The translations under genes were made by a program, and so were the position numbers. 64,000 bases of DNA from Leucobacter rhizosphaerae (GTDB lineage Bacteria; Actinomycetota; Actinomycetes; Actinomycetales; Microbacteriaceae): assembly GCF_022919175.1 (NCBI RefSeq), contig NZ_CP095043.1, positions 2,356,001-2,420,000 of the forward strand. Direction: 5' to 3'. Of the stretch, positions 24,445 to 33,301 are shown piece by piece; the stretch's first letter is position 1, and each line of letters begins with the position of its first letter. Under the pieces are notes generated by a model. It saw only the letters and a program-made list of their open reading frames with translations, was not told the DNA's origin and searched no databases.

Positions 24445-25989
24445 ATGCGAGCACTTCCCGCGGACCTGGATCTCAGTCTCGCCTCCCGTATCGCGGACGA
24501 TGGGGCGCAGCTCTTCATCGACGGCGAACTCCAGCCGGCCCACTCGGGGCGGACCTTCGAGGCGATCGACCCCTTCACCGACGAACCGTGGCATCGCGTC
24601 GCGGACGCCGATGAGACGGACGTCGACCGTGCGGTCGAAGCCGCCCGGCGTGCGCAGGTGACCTGGGCGGCGACCTCCGCCTACGATCGCTCGCGGGTGC
24701 TGCTCGACATTGCAGACGCGGTCGAGTCCCGCGCGCAGGCATTCGGGATCCTCGACACACTCGACAACGGCAAACTCCTCAGGGAGACGAGCGCGCAAGC
24801 GGCCGGCGTGGCGCACTCGCTCCGCTTTTCCGCCGGCAACGCGGAGAAGATCGAGGGGGTGACCGCACCCGCGTCGAAGCCCGACCTGCTCGCGATGACC
24901 GTGCGCGAGCCGATCGGCGTCATCGGCATGATCGTGCCATGGAACTCGCCCGTTCCCCTGCTCATCTCCGCCGCCGCACCCGCGCTCGCCGCCGGCAACG
25001 CGGTCGTGGTGAAGTCGTCCGAGGACGCCACCGCTTCCATCCTCGCGTTCGCAGAACTGGCGCACGCGAGCGGGCTGCCGGCGGGGCTGCTGAATGTCGT
25101 CTCCGGCCGGGGGTCGGCTGCCGGCAACGCGCTCGTGCGGCATCCGGCGGTGCAGAAGATCGTGTTTACCGGAGGAGACGAGGTCGGCCGAAGGGTCGCC
25201 GTGTCGGCCGCCGAGCTGTTGAAGCCGGTCATGCTCGAGCTCGGCGGTAAATCGCCGCAGATCGTGTTCGCGGACGCGGACCTCGACCGCGCGGTGAACG
25301 GCCTCGTCGGCGGGGTGTTCGCCGCGATGGGGCAGACGTGCGTCGCCGGTGGTCGAGCGCTGGTCCACGTCGACGTGCACGACGAGCTGGTGGAGCGGCT
25401 CGCCGCGCGCGCGGCGACCCTGCGGTTCGGCGACCCGCTCGATCCCGCGACCGAGATCGGGCCGCTCGGCTCCGCTCGGCAGCTGGAGCGCGCACGCGGG
25501 TTCGTGGAGCACGCCCACGCCGATGGTGCGCGCCTGGCCGCGGGAGGGGGGACCCGCCCGACCGGAGCGGGCGGCGGCAGCTTCTTCGAGCCCGCGGTCT
25601 TCGCCGACGTCGCCCCCGAACACCGCCTCTACCGTGAAGAGGTGTTCGGTCCGGTCATCGGCTTCACCCCGTTCTCCGACTTCGAGCACGCGATGGAACT
25701 CGCCAACGCGACCCGGTTCGGGCTGGCGGCCGGGGTGTGGACTCAGGACATCGATACCGCACTGCGCGCCGCGCGGCGCATCGAATCGGGGACGGTGTGG
25801 GTCAATACCTACCGCGCCCCCGAGGCGTCGCTCAGCGCGGGAGGCGTCAAGGACAGCGGTTACGGCCGCCTCGGCGGTCGGCGGGAGCTCGAGGAGTTCA
25901 CCCGCGAGAAGACCGTCATCATCAACTACTCGGGGATCGGGAACGATCCGTTCGTCATGGGCGGCTCCGCCCGTCCGTCCGACTCCTGA
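24445..25989 (+). CDS. NAD(P)-dependent aldehyde dehydrogenase
   Basis: 514 residues. The ALDH signature is complete: IVPWNSPVPLLI (cofactor region), Glu265 in LELGGK, nucleophile Cys299 in MGQTCVAGGR, and EEVFGPVIGF. The N-terminus carries about 20 residues before the usual start. It begins 2 bp after the reductase stop. It probably oxidises an aldehyde released by the LLM monooxygenase/hydrolase pair in this operon. Only the fold and chemistry are certain, not the substrate. The C-terminal tail (SGIGNDPFVMGGSARPSDS) is slightly long. Confidence 0.87.
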   Translation: MRALPADLDLSLASRIADDGAQLFIDGELQPAHSGRTFEAIDPFTDEPWHRVADADETDVDRAVEAARRAQVTWAATSAYDRSRVLLDIADAVESRAQAFGILDTLDNGKLLRETSAQAAGVAHSLRFSAGNAEKIEGVTAPASKPDLLAMTVREPIGVIGMIVPWNSPVPLLISAAAPALAAGNAVVVKSSEDATASILAFAELAHASGLPAGLLNVVSGRGSAAGNALVRHPAVQKIVFTGGDEVGRRVAVSAAELLKPVMLELGGKSPQIVFADADLDRAVNGLVGGVFAAMGQTCVAGGRALVHVDVHDELVERLAARAATLRFGDPLDPATEIGPLGSARQLERARGFVEHAHADGARLAAGGGTRPTGAGGGSFFEPAVFADVAPEHRLYREEVFGPVIGFTPFSDFEHAMELANATRFGLAAGVWTQDIDTALRAARRIESGTVWVNTYRAPEASLSAGGVKDSGYGRLGGRRELEEFTREKTVIINYSGIGNDPFVMGGSARPSDS

Positions 25990-26027
25990 GCATCCGATCT
26001 CGATCACGACGAAAGCAGAGGAACGCA

Positions 26028-27080
26028 GTGGAATTCGCAATCATGCTCGACCTCGGGCGACGCAGCCCGGACATCAGTTTCGAGGAGAATCTCCGGCAGA
26101 TCACCGAGATGGTGCGCGTCGCCGAGGAGGTGGGCTTCTCCGCGGTCTTCGTTGGGGAGCACCACGGCCACGAGATGACGATCGCACCGGCGCCGTTCAC
26201 GCTGCTCACCCACCTCGCCTCCGTGACTGAGCGCGTGCGACTCGGCACCGCCGTGCTGTGCGCGCCGTACTGGCACCCGATCCGTCTCGCGGGTGAGGCC
26301 GCGCTCTTCGACCATCTCTCCGGAGGTCGACTTGAGCTGGGGATCGGGCGAGGCGCCTACCCGTACGAGTTCGCTCGCATGGCCAACGGAATCCCGCCCG
26401 AGATCGCTCGGGAGCAGCTCGCGGAGTTGCTCCCCGCACTCCACGGACTCTGGAAGGGTGACTACGCGCACGACGGCACGCTCTGGAAGTTCCCCCAGAC
26501 CACGACGACCCCGCGGCCCCGCACGGCGGACGGGCCGCCGCTCTGGGTCTCGGCGCGGCATCCGGACGTGTTCGACATCGCGATCCGCAATCGCGCGAAC
26601 ATCATGGTCGCACCGCTCTCGCTCGGGATTGAGGAGGTCGAGTCGCTCCGGGTCAGGCTGAACGAGGCGGTCGAGCGCGCAGATGCCGACTACACCCCGC
26701 GCATGATGGTGCTGCGGGACACCTACGTCGCGGAGGACGAGGCCGGGATCGAAGCGGCCATCGACGGGGTGCTCTACGGTGACGGCTACTTCACGAATCT
26801 CTTCCGCACCGATGGCGACGTCGAGGACGGCTGGGTGAAGTGGGTCGATCCCGAGTCGATCGACGAGCAGGCGGACCGCTTCAAGCGCGATGAGATCCGC
26901 AGGAACCAGATGTTCGACACCGCCGAGCAGCTGCGCGCACGACTGGCCGAGTACGAGCGGCTCGGCACCGACACCTATCTCTACAACGCGACCTGGGGGC
27001 TCTCGTTCGATGTGGAGGTCGAATCGATCCGGAGATTCGGCCGGGAGGTCATCGCGACGTACGAAGGTGCGGCGCCGTGA
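26028..27080 (+). CDS. LLM-class (luciferase-like) flavin-dependent monooxygenase
   Basis: 350 residues from GTG 26028 with AGAGGA before it. Bacterial-luciferase fold features: FEENLRQITEMVRVAEEVGFSAVFVGEHH, TERVRLGTAVLCAPYWHPIRLAGE, GGRLELGIGRGAYPYEF. Such enzymes use reduced FMN and O2; the reductase at 23420 is the probable partner. Reactions in the family include Baeyer-Villiger oxidation, sulfur or nitrogen oxidation and ring opening. With an alpha/beta hydrolase and a carboxymuconolactone decarboxylase-like protein next door, oxidation of a cyclic or aromatic substrate to a lactone or ester is a fair inference. It overlaps the hydrolase by 4 bp. Confidence 0.85.
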   Translation: MEFAIMLDLGRRSPDISFEENLRQITEMVRVAEEVGFSAVFVGEHHGHEMTIAPAPFTLLTHLASVTERVRLGTAVLCAPYWHPIRLAGEAALFDHLSGGRLELGIGRGAYPYEFARMANGIPPEIAREQLAELLPALHGLWKGDYAHDGTLWKFPQTTTTPRPRTADGPPLWVSARHPDVFDIAIRNRANIMVAPLSLGIEEVESLRVRLNEAVERADADYTPRMMVLRDTYVAEDEAGIEAAIDGVLYGDGYFTNLFRTDGDVEDGWVKWVDPESIDEQADRFKRDEIRRNQMFDTAEQLRARLAEYERLGTDTYLYNATWGLSFDVEVESIRRFGREVIATYEGAAP

Positions 27081-27853
27081 CCGCGTTCGAGGTCTCGCAC
27101 CCCGACGGACGGGGCACGCCGATCGTGATGATCCACGGCGTCGGCGATTCCCTCCAGTCCTGGGAGGAGGTCGCGGGCCGGCTCGACGCGGACCGTCCGC
27201 TCGTCCGCTACACCCTCAGGGGGCACGGGGAGCGGGGACACAACGCGCCGCCTCCCTACGAGATGAGCGATTTTGTGGCCGACCTCATCGCGCTGCTCGA
27301 CGAGCTCGGCTTCCCGCGGGCTATCCTCGCCGGCTTCTCGCTGGGCGGGCTCATCGCGCAGGCCGCCACGCTCGCGCACCCGGATCGTGTGGCGGGACTC
27401 ATCGTCGTCGGCAGCGTCGCGAACCGCTCGGAAGCTGAGCAGCAGCGCGTACTCGAGCGATTTCGCGAGGTCACCGCATCCGGCCCCCTCGCGGTGGCAC
27501 GGCAGAGCGTTGATCGCTGGTACACCCCGGCCTACCTGGCCCGGCACCCCGAGGCACGTGAGCAGACGCTCGGGCGCATGGCTCAGTTGGAGCCGGAGTG
27601 CTACGCCGCGGCCTACCGCGTGCTGGCAACGAGCGATTTCGCCGAGCATCTCGGGGCGATCACCGCGCCGGTGCTCGCGATCGCCGGAGACGGCGACGTG
27701 GGGTCGCCCCCGCACATGTCCAAATTCCTGGCCCGGCGAGTGCAGCGGGGGAGCGCGATCGTCGTTCCGGGCGTGAAGCACCAGCTGCTCCAGGAGACCC
27801 CCGACACGATCGCAAAGGAGATTGATCAGTTTGTCCGAACACAAGAACTTTGA
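27077..27853 (+). CDS. Alpha/beta-fold hydrolase, PcaD/enol-lactonase-like
   Basis: 258 residues with the alpha/beta hydrolase pattern: oxyanion region MIHGVGDSLQSWEEV, nucleophile Ser88 in GFSLGG, an acid in AIAGDGDVGSPP and His235 in VPGVKHQLLQETP. The overall layout resembles 3-oxoadipate enol-lactonase and related C-C or ester hydrolases. GTGA overlap with the LLM gene indicates coupled translation. Its end overlaps the next gene by 23 bp. In this operon it probably opens a lactone or ester made by the monooxygenase. Confidence 0.83.
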   Translation: MTAFEVSHPDGRGTPIVMIHGVGDSLQSWEEVAGRLDADRPLVRYTLRGHGERGHNAPPPYEMSDFVADLIALLDELGFPRAILAGFSLGGLIAQAATLAHPDRVAGLIVVGSVANRSEAEQQRVLERFREVTASGPLAVARQSVDRWYTPAYLARHPEAREQTLGRMAQLEPECYAAAYRVLATSDFAEHLGAITAPVLAIAGDGDVGSPPHMSKFLARRVQRGSAIVVPGVKHQLLQETPDTIAKEIDQFVRTQEL

Positions 27854-28241
27854 ACCCTTGTTCTCCGAGGGAATGGCGGTGAGGCGACGCGTGCTGGGAG
27901 ACGCGTACGTCGATGCCGCCGTCGGCCCGGACGATCCGCTGACCCGGGCCTTCCAGCCCTTCATGGTCAGCTACTGCTGGGGCGAGATCTGGACCGATGA
28001 CACGCTGCCACTCGCGACTCGGAGCATGCTGGTGATCGCCATGACCGGTGCCCTGGGGCGGCTCGAGGAACTCGAGATCCACACGCGGGGAGCCCTGCGC
28101 AACGGCGTCTCGCCCGACGAGCTGCTCGCGGTGCTGAAACAGCTCACCGTCTACTGCGGAGTGCCCGCCGGTGTCGGCGCGATGAAGGTCATGCGCCGGA
28201 TCATCGCCGAGTTCGAGCAGGACGCAGCTCCGGCCGCGTGA
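27831..28241 (+). CDS. Carboxymuconolactone decarboxylase family protein (PcaC-like)
   Basis: 136 residues from a TTG start at 27831, chosen because AAAGGAG (27814-27820) is 10 bp upstream; an in-frame TTG at 27822 is too close to it. The CMD core is present (LATRSMLVIAMTGALGRLEELEIHTRGALRNGVSPDELLAVL, by position), with the Glu and His of the family but no CxxC redox pair, so it is PcaC-like rather than AhpD-like. The reading frame overlaps the hydrolase gene. PcaD-like plus PcaC-like neighbours recall the lactone steps of the beta-ketoadipate pathway. Confidence 0.78.
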   Translation: MSEHKNFEPLFSEGMAVRRRVLGDAYVDAAVGPDDPLTRAFQPFMVSYCWGEIWTDDTLPLATRSMLVIAMTGALGRLEELEIHTRGALRNGVSPDELLAVLKQLTVYCGVPAGVGAMKVMRRIIAEFEQDAAPAA

Positions 28242-28313
28242 GTACGCGCGCGGCTTCCGTGCCGCGACCGAATGACCACTGAACGACACGAACTGAAACT
28301 GAAAGGGAACGAG

Positions 28314-29393
28314 ATGCGAAAGCGTATTCATTCAACACTGGCGTTGGGCGCCGCTTCGCTCGTCGCCGGCGCCATGCTGGTGGGGTGCTCGACGGGAAGC
28401 GGGGGCGACGGCGGTGCCGCGTCCGGAGAACCGCTGACGCTGGTCACCTGGGGCGGTACGACGGAGGAAGGGTACAAGGCTGCGTGGGCCGACCCGTTCA
28501 CCGAGGCGACCGGCATCCCCACCGAGATGGTGAACCCCGTGGACTACGGCAAGCTCTCCGCGCAGATCGAGGCCGACCAGGTCGTCTGGGACTGGGTGGA
28601 CCTCGAGGGATGGTTCACGGTGCAGCACTCCGACTGGTGGGCGGCCACGAACACTCCGGAGCTGACCATCGACGCCGATGATCTCATCACGCTGCCGGGC
28701 GCCGCGGAGTCCGACGCCGACTGGGCACTGCCGAGCGGTTCGTACTCCTTCGTGATCTCCTACCGCACCGACGCCGTCGACACCGCCCCGTCGACCTGGG
28801 AGGAGTTCTTCGACACGGAGCAGTTCCCGGGCAAGCGCGGCGTGTACAACTGGCCCTACGGCATGCTCGAGGTCGCGCTGCTCGCGGACGGGGTGCCGTT
28901 CGAGGAGCTGTATCCGCTCGACATCGATCGTGCGCTCGCGAAGCTCGACACCGTGCGCGACGACCTGGTCTTCTGGAACTCGGGTGCCGAACTGCAGCAG
29001 ATGATGTCGTCCGGCGAGGTCGACTACTCGTTCGCCTGGAACAACCGCATCGCGGCGCTCGCCGAAGAGGGCCAGCCCGTCGCGATCGACTGGGGCGAGA
29101 ACCTGCAGGACGGCGGGTACATGGTCACCGCGAAGAACAACCCGCAGCTCGACGAGACGCTGGAACTCTTCGCCTCGGCGATCACGACCGAGACCCAGAC
29201 GAAGATGGCGGAGGCCACCGGGTACTCGCCCATCCTGCGCTCCTCGTTCGAGGCTCTGCCGGCCGAGGATCAGCCCTGGTACAACGTCCACCCTGACAAC
29301 ATGGACCAGGCCGTCGGCTCGATCAACCTCCAGTGGTGGGCGGAGAACTTCGACACCGCGGTCGAGAAATGGAACAGTTGGGCTGGTCAGTGA
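28314..29393 (+). CDS. ABC transporter substrate-binding lipoprotein, PotD/spermidine-putrescine type
   Basis: 359 residues from ATG 28314 with AAAGGGA before it. Lipoprotein signal peptide ends in MLVGC. The mature protein has the PotD-like start LTLVTWGGTTEEGYKAAWADPF and EEFFDTEQFPGKRGVYNWP, typical of extracellular-binding proteins for polyamines and of relatives that bind other small organic cations or acids. It belongs to an importer with the next three genes. Placement directly after the flavin-monooxygenase operon suggests it imports that pathway's substrate rather than polyamines. Confidence 0.88.
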   Translation: MRKRIHSTLALGAASLVAGAMLVGCSTGSGGDGGAASGEPLTLVTWGGTTEEGYKAAWADPFTEATGIPTEMVNPVDYGKLSAQIEADQVVWDWVDLEGWFTVQHSDWWAATNTPELTIDADDLITLPGAAESDADWALPSGSYSFVISYRTDAVDTAPSTWEEFFDTEQFPGKRGVYNWPYGMLEVALLADGVPFEELYPLDIDRALAKLDTVRDDLVFWNSGAELQQMMSSGEVDYSFAWNNRIAALAEEGQPVAIDWGENLQDGGYMVTAKNNPQLDETLELFASAITTETQTKMAEATGYSPILRSSFEALPAEDQPWYNVHPDNMDQAVGSINLQWWAENFDTAVEKWNSWAGQ

Positions 29394-30271
29394 CCACCGA
29401 CGTCATCACCCTCCGTGACCAGGCCGGCCGCGCTCGCAGCGGTTCGGCCTGGCACGCGGCGCCGGGGCTTCTGTTCGTCCCGGCGCTGATCATCCTGGTG
29501 CCCATCTTCCTCGTGCCGACGGCCATTCTCCTGGTGTCGAGCTTCACGAGCGAGGAGGGAGTGTTCTTCCAGTACCAGCGCATGTGGGAGAGCGACCTCG
29601 TGCGGGCCGTCCTGCTGCGGAGCCTCGGCATGGCGCTGTTCGTCACGCTCGTCTCCCTGGTGCTGGCGATCCCGTATGCATCGATCGCGCTGAAGTCGCG
29701 GCCGCGCCTCCGCAGCGTGCTGCTCGGGGCGGTCACGGCCTCGCTCTTCTTCAGCGTGCTGGTCCGGGCGTACGCCTGGCTGGCGCTCCTCGGGCACGGC
29801 GGTCCGGTCCTCGGGTTCCTCGAGGGTCTCGGGATCGACACGGAATCGCTGCAGCTCGTGAACAGCCCCACCGGCGTGGCGATCGGCATGGTGCAGTACG
29901 GGTTGCCGTTCATGGTGATGTCGCTCACCGACGTCATGGGTCGCCTCGATCCCAACATCGAGCGGGCCGCCGCGGTGCACGGTGCGGGGGCGACGCGTCG
30001 CTTCCTGACGGTGACGCTGCCCCAGCTCACCCCGGGCATGCTCGCGGGGTCCACCATCGTGTTCGTCACGACGCTCGGCTACTTCGTGATCCCCTCGATC
30101 CTGGGCTCGCCACGGGAGATGATGATCGGTCAGCTCATCAGCGACCAGGTCGGCACGACGCTCGACTGGAGCTACGGCGCCGCGCTCTCGAGCGCGCTAC
30201 TCGTCATCACCTTCGCCGTCATGTTCGCGCTCCGCTCACTCGCCCGCCGTGTCGGAAGGAATGCCTCATGA
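29390..30271 (+). CDS. ABC transporter permease, PotB-like
   Basis: 293 residues from GTG 29390, which overlaps the receptor stop (GTGA); ATG 29369 is a less likely alternative. Six predicted membrane segments; the inner-membrane EAA-type loop reads NIERAAAVHGAGATRRFLTVTLPQLTPGM. The N-terminal segment LLFVPALIILVPIFLVPTAILLVSSF and YPxAxALK-like elements fit PotB permeases. Pairs with the PotC-like protein encoded next. Confidence 0.87.
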   Translation: MTTDVITLRDQAGRARSGSAWHAAPGLLFVPALIILVPIFLVPTAILLVSSFTSEEGVFFQYQRMWESDLVRAVLLRSLGMALFVTLVSLVLAIPYASIALKSRPRLRSVLLGAVTASLFFSVLVRAYAWLALLGHGGPVLGFLEGLGIDTESLQLVNSPTGVAIGMVQYGLPFMVMSLTDVMGRLDPNIERAAAVHGAGATRRFLTVTLPQLTPGMLAGSTIVFVTTLGYFVIPSILGSPREMMIGQLISDQVGTTLDWSYGAALSSALLVITFAVMFALRSLARRVGRNAS

Positions 30272-31068
30272 GACAGCGCCGATCGACCCGCATCGTCGGG
30301 GTCATCTTCGCGTTCCTGATCGTCGGGTACCTCGTGCTGCCGGCGCTCGCGGTGATCCCAATGGCCTTCAGCTCGAGCAGTTTCCTCGAGTTCCCGCCCC
30401 CGGGATTCTCCACGAAGTGGATCGAGCAGTTCTTCGCGGATCCGGCCTGGACCGCCGCGCTCACCCGGAGCCTCGTGGTGGCCGCCTCGGCCGCGGTGAT
30501 CGCGGTACCGCTCGGCACCCTGGCCGCGTACGCCATGGTCCGCGCCAACTCGCGCACCTCCCGCGCCACCGACCCGATCCTGATGATGCCCATGATGGTG
30601 CCGGTCGTCATCTCCGGGTTCGCGCTGTACGTCATGGTGCTGATGCTGCGGATTCAGGGCGGGCTCCCGCTCGTCGTCCTGGCGCACGTCGGGCTCGCCA
30701 TCCCGTTCGTGGTGACCACGGTGACCGCGTCCCTCCGCACGTTCGATTTCAAGCTCGTGCAGGCGGCGCGCGTGCACGGCGCGAGTGCGACCCGGGCGTT
30801 CCTCGGGGTCGTGGTCCCGGTCATCGCTCCCGGCATCGCGGCGGCGACGCTGCTCTCCATCATGGTGTCGCTCGACGAACCGGTGATCGCGATGTTCGTC
30901 GCCGGCGACCGCGAGCCGACCCTGCCCGTCAAGATGTTCGCGAGCATCACCTACGAGCTGAATCCGGTCGTGCCCGTCGCGGCGACCGTGCTGACCCTCG
31001 CCACCTTCCTGCTGCTGGGGCTGAGCCTCGCGCTCACCGCGGTGTCTCGCCGCCGCGCCGCAGCCTGA
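30268..31068 (+). CDS. ABC transporter permease, PotC-like
   Basis: 266 residues, six membrane segments, with the coupling loop KLVQAARVHGASATRAFLGVVVPVIAPGI and the PotC-style SLDEPVIAMFVAGDREPTLPVKMFASI, which is a hallmark of the polyamine-type importer family. The ATG overlaps the PotB-like stop. It forms the heterodimeric channel with the preceding protein. Confidence 0.88.
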   Translation: MRQRRSTRIVGVIFAFLIVGYLVLPALAVIPMAFSSSSFLEFPPPGFSTKWIEQFFADPAWTAALTRSLVVAASAAVIAVPLGTLAAYAMVRANSRTSRATDPILMMPMMVPVVISGFALYVMVLMLRIQGGLPLVVLAHVGLAIPFVVTTVTASLRTFDFKLVQAARVHGASATRAFLGVVVPVIAPGIAAATLLSIMVSLDEPVIAMFVAGDREPTLPVKMFASITYELNPVVPVAATVLTLATFLLLGLSLALTAVSRRRAAA

Positions 31069-31093
31069 CCTCATGAGAAGAAACGGAAATCTG

Positions 31094-32221
31094 ATGGCCT
31101 CCACCACACTCGCACCGGCCCGGGCACGATCATCCGAGGGCCCGGTCGGGCTCGAACTGATCGGCCTCGAGAAGCGCTACGGCGATGTCACCGCGGTGCA
31201 GGACGTGACCCTCTCGGTGCAGCCGGGGGAGTTCTTGACGCTCCTCGGGCCGAGCGGATCGGGCAAGACGACCACGCTCAACATGGTCGCCGGCTTCGAG
31301 ACGCCGACCGCGGGGCGGATCCTGCTCGGGGATCTCGACATCACTCGGCTGGCCACGCACAAGCGCGGCCTCGGCATGGTGTTCCAGTCGTACGCGCTCT
31401 TCCCGCACCTGACCGTGCTGGAGAACGTGATCTATCCGCTGCAGCGGAGCGGCGGATCAGCGGCCGAGAAGCGGCAGCGGGCGACGGAGGCGCTGGAGGC
31501 CGTGTCGCTCGGCCACCTCGCAGGTCGCAAGCCGGTGCAGTTGTCCGGTGGGCAGCAGCAGCGCGTGGCGCTCGCCCGGGCGTTCGTCTCGAATCCGCCG
31601 ATCCTGCTCATGGATGAGCCATTGAGCGCGCTCGACAAGTCGCTCCGTACGCAGATGCAGGAGGAGATCCGCCGACTGCACCAGGAGCTCGGGACCACCG
31701 TCCTGTTCGTGACCCACGACCAGGAGGAGGCGCTCGCGCTGAGCGACCGCATCGTCATCATGCGCGACGGCGGGATCGCGCAGCTCGGCACCCCGACGGA
31801 GATCTACGGTCTCCCGAACTCTCGCTTCACCGCCCAGTTCCTCGGCGCTGCGAACTTCCTCGACGCGACGGTGGCGCGCGACTCCTCCGGAGGAGTCGTC
31901 GAGCTGCGTGTCGCCGGTGGGATCGCCGCGACCGCCCGGACCGAGCACGTGCTGTCGCAGGGAGCGCAGGTCCAGGTGATGCTGCGGCCGGAGGACTGCG
32001 TCGTGGCGACTGGTGCGACAGCGCCGGGCAATCAGTTCTCCGCGGTGTTCGACGAGATCATCTTCCTGGGCGACCGGCTGCGGTGCACGGGGTCGTTCGT
32101 CGACGGCTCTCCGTGCCAGATCTGGTTGTCGCATCGGGATGCCCCGCTCGTCCGCGTCCAGGAGCCCGTCGCCCTCTGCTGGGACCCCCAGCGGAGCGTC
32201 GTGGTGCCGGCCGAGGGGTAG
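31094..32221 (+). CDS. ABC transporter ATP-binding protein, PotA-like
   Basis: 375 residues from ATG 31094 (ATG 31073 in frame is an alternative; neither has a strong ribosome site). Walker A GPSGSGKTT, signature LSGGQQQR, Walker B LLMDEPLSALD, H-loop FVTHDQEEAL. The last 110 residues are a TOBE/MOP-like regulatory domain (VQVMLRPEDCVV), typical of PotA/MalK-type ATPases. It energises the importer encoded by the three genes before it. Confidence 0.9.
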   Translation: MASTTLAPARARSSEGPVGLELIGLEKRYGDVTAVQDVTLSVQPGEFLTLLGPSGSGKTTTLNMVAGFETPTAGRILLGDLDITRLATHKRGLGMVFQSYALFPHLTVLENVIYPLQRSGGSAAEKRQRATEALEAVSLGHLAGRKPVQLSGGQQQRVALARAFVSNPPILLMDEPLSALDKSLRTQMQEEIRRLHQELGTTVLFVTHDQEEALALSDRIVIMRDGGIAQLGTPTEIYGLPNSRFTAQFLGAANFLDATVARDSSGGVVELRVAGGIAATARTEHVLSQGAQVQVMLRPEDCVVATGATAPGNQFSAVFDEIIFLGDRLRCTGSFVDGSPCQIWLSHRDAPLVRVQEPVALCWDPQRSVVVPAEG

Positions 32222-32225
32222 GCGC

Positions 32226-32633
32226 GTGGTGCACCATCGCATCAGTATTCCCCGTGCGTCCGCGACCGATCTCGCACCGGGCGGATCCGAGCACCAGGTC
32301 CGGTTCACGGACCTGGTCCCCGACGCCGACGGCGCGGTGGTGCTCGCGGTCACCCTGCCCCCGGGCAGCGACGTCGGCGGGTGGCATCGGCACGACCGGG
32401 GCCAGTACCTCGAATCGATCTCCGGGACCGGGTGGGTGCGCGAGCTCGGCGGCGCACCCGTGATGCTCGAGCCGGGGGACCGGATCTGGTGCCCGCCGGG
32501 GGTCGTACACCAGCACGGCGCGGGTCCCGACGCCGCGTGGGTGCAATTCTCCGTCACCCCGGGTGGAACGGAATGGCTGACCCCCGAACAATTGGACGAC
32601 TGCGCGGCGCCGAACGGCGGCTCGCGCTCATGA
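32226..32633 (+). CDS. Single-domain cupin protein
   Basis: 135 residues from GTG 32226, with a GAGGGGTAGG site across the end of the potA-like gene. Both cupin motifs are present with metal ligands: GGWHRHDRGQYLESISGTG (two His, a Glu) and GDRIWCPPGVVHQHG (His). Such small cupins are metal-dependent enzymes or ligand sensors. It is 4 bp behind the importer, in the same operon, so it may modify the imported compound or a pathway intermediate. No specific reaction can be assigned. Confidence 0.75.
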   Translation: MVHHRISIPRASATDLAPGGSEHQVRFTDLVPDADGAVVLAVTLPPGSDVGGWHRHDRGQYLESISGTGWVRELGGAPVMLEPGDRIWCPPGVVHQHGAGPDAAWVQFSVTPGGTEWLTPEQLDDCAAPNGGSRS

Positions 32634-32647
32634 CGAAAGGCACAGAC

Positions 32648-33301
32648 ATGCGGGTTCGCAAGATATCGACGGTGATCGAGCGGGTGTTCGTGGAGGGGGG
32701 ACGCGCGGTGCCCGAACCGTTGACCCTGTGCGCGGCGGCCGCCGTCATCCCGAATCCCTGGGTGGGACGGTTCGCCGAAGATCTCGGCCCGGAGGTCCGG
32801 GCGCAGGCACCGGAGCTCGCGCTCCTGCTGACCCAGGAGATCCTCTCCACGTTCGGGTCGGCTGATCGTGTCGCCGCGTTCGGCAAGGGTGCGATCGTCG
32901 GCATCGACGGCGAGCTGGAGCACGGCTCGGCGTTTCTGCACACGCCGTACTTCGGCAACATCATCCGTGAGCGGCTGGGGAGCGATCAGTACATCAGCTA
33001 CGCCGATCGCCGCGCCGCGGCGGGCGCGCACCTCACCGTGCCGCTCGCGGACACGGTGAACTCGGGGATCCGCTCGCACTTCATCACGTTCGGGTTCTCG
33101 GTTCCGGACGCGCCAGCGGCCGACGAGCTCGTGATCGCGGTGGTGGCGGCGACCGGTGGCCGCCCGCACGCGCGCATCGGCGATCGGACCACGGATCGTC
33201 CCGTGGCGCTCGAGGAGTACCGTGAGCGCGCTCGGGCGATCGGGATCGACCTCGGCCCCGCGGCTGATCGCGACGCCGCCCCCGTGCCCGCCGCGCCCTA
33301 G
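32648..33301 (+). CDS. AA_synth (DUF1185) family protein
   Basis: 217 residues from ATG 32648 (GAAAGG 8 bp upstream); ATG 32630, overlapping the cupin stop, is in frame. The start RVRKISTVIERVFVEGGR and the HGSAFLHTPYFGN and GIRSHFITFGFSVPDAP segments match the family named amino acid synthesis (PF06684), whose biochemical role is not established. It commonly occurs in catabolic clusters. Here it ends the operon after the importer and cupin, and its stop overlaps that of the convergent MFS gene in the sequence CTAG. Confidence 0.72.
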   Translation: MRVRKISTVIERVFVEGGRAVPEPLTLCAAAAVIPNPWVGRFAEDLGPEVRAQAPELALLLTQEILSTFGSADRVAAFGKGAIVGIDGELEHGSAFLHTPYFGNIIRERLGSDQYISYADRRAAAGAHLTVPLADTVNSGIRSHFITFGFSVPDAPAADELVIAVVAATGGRPHARIGDRTTDRPVALEEYRERARAIGIDLGPAADRDAAPVPAAP

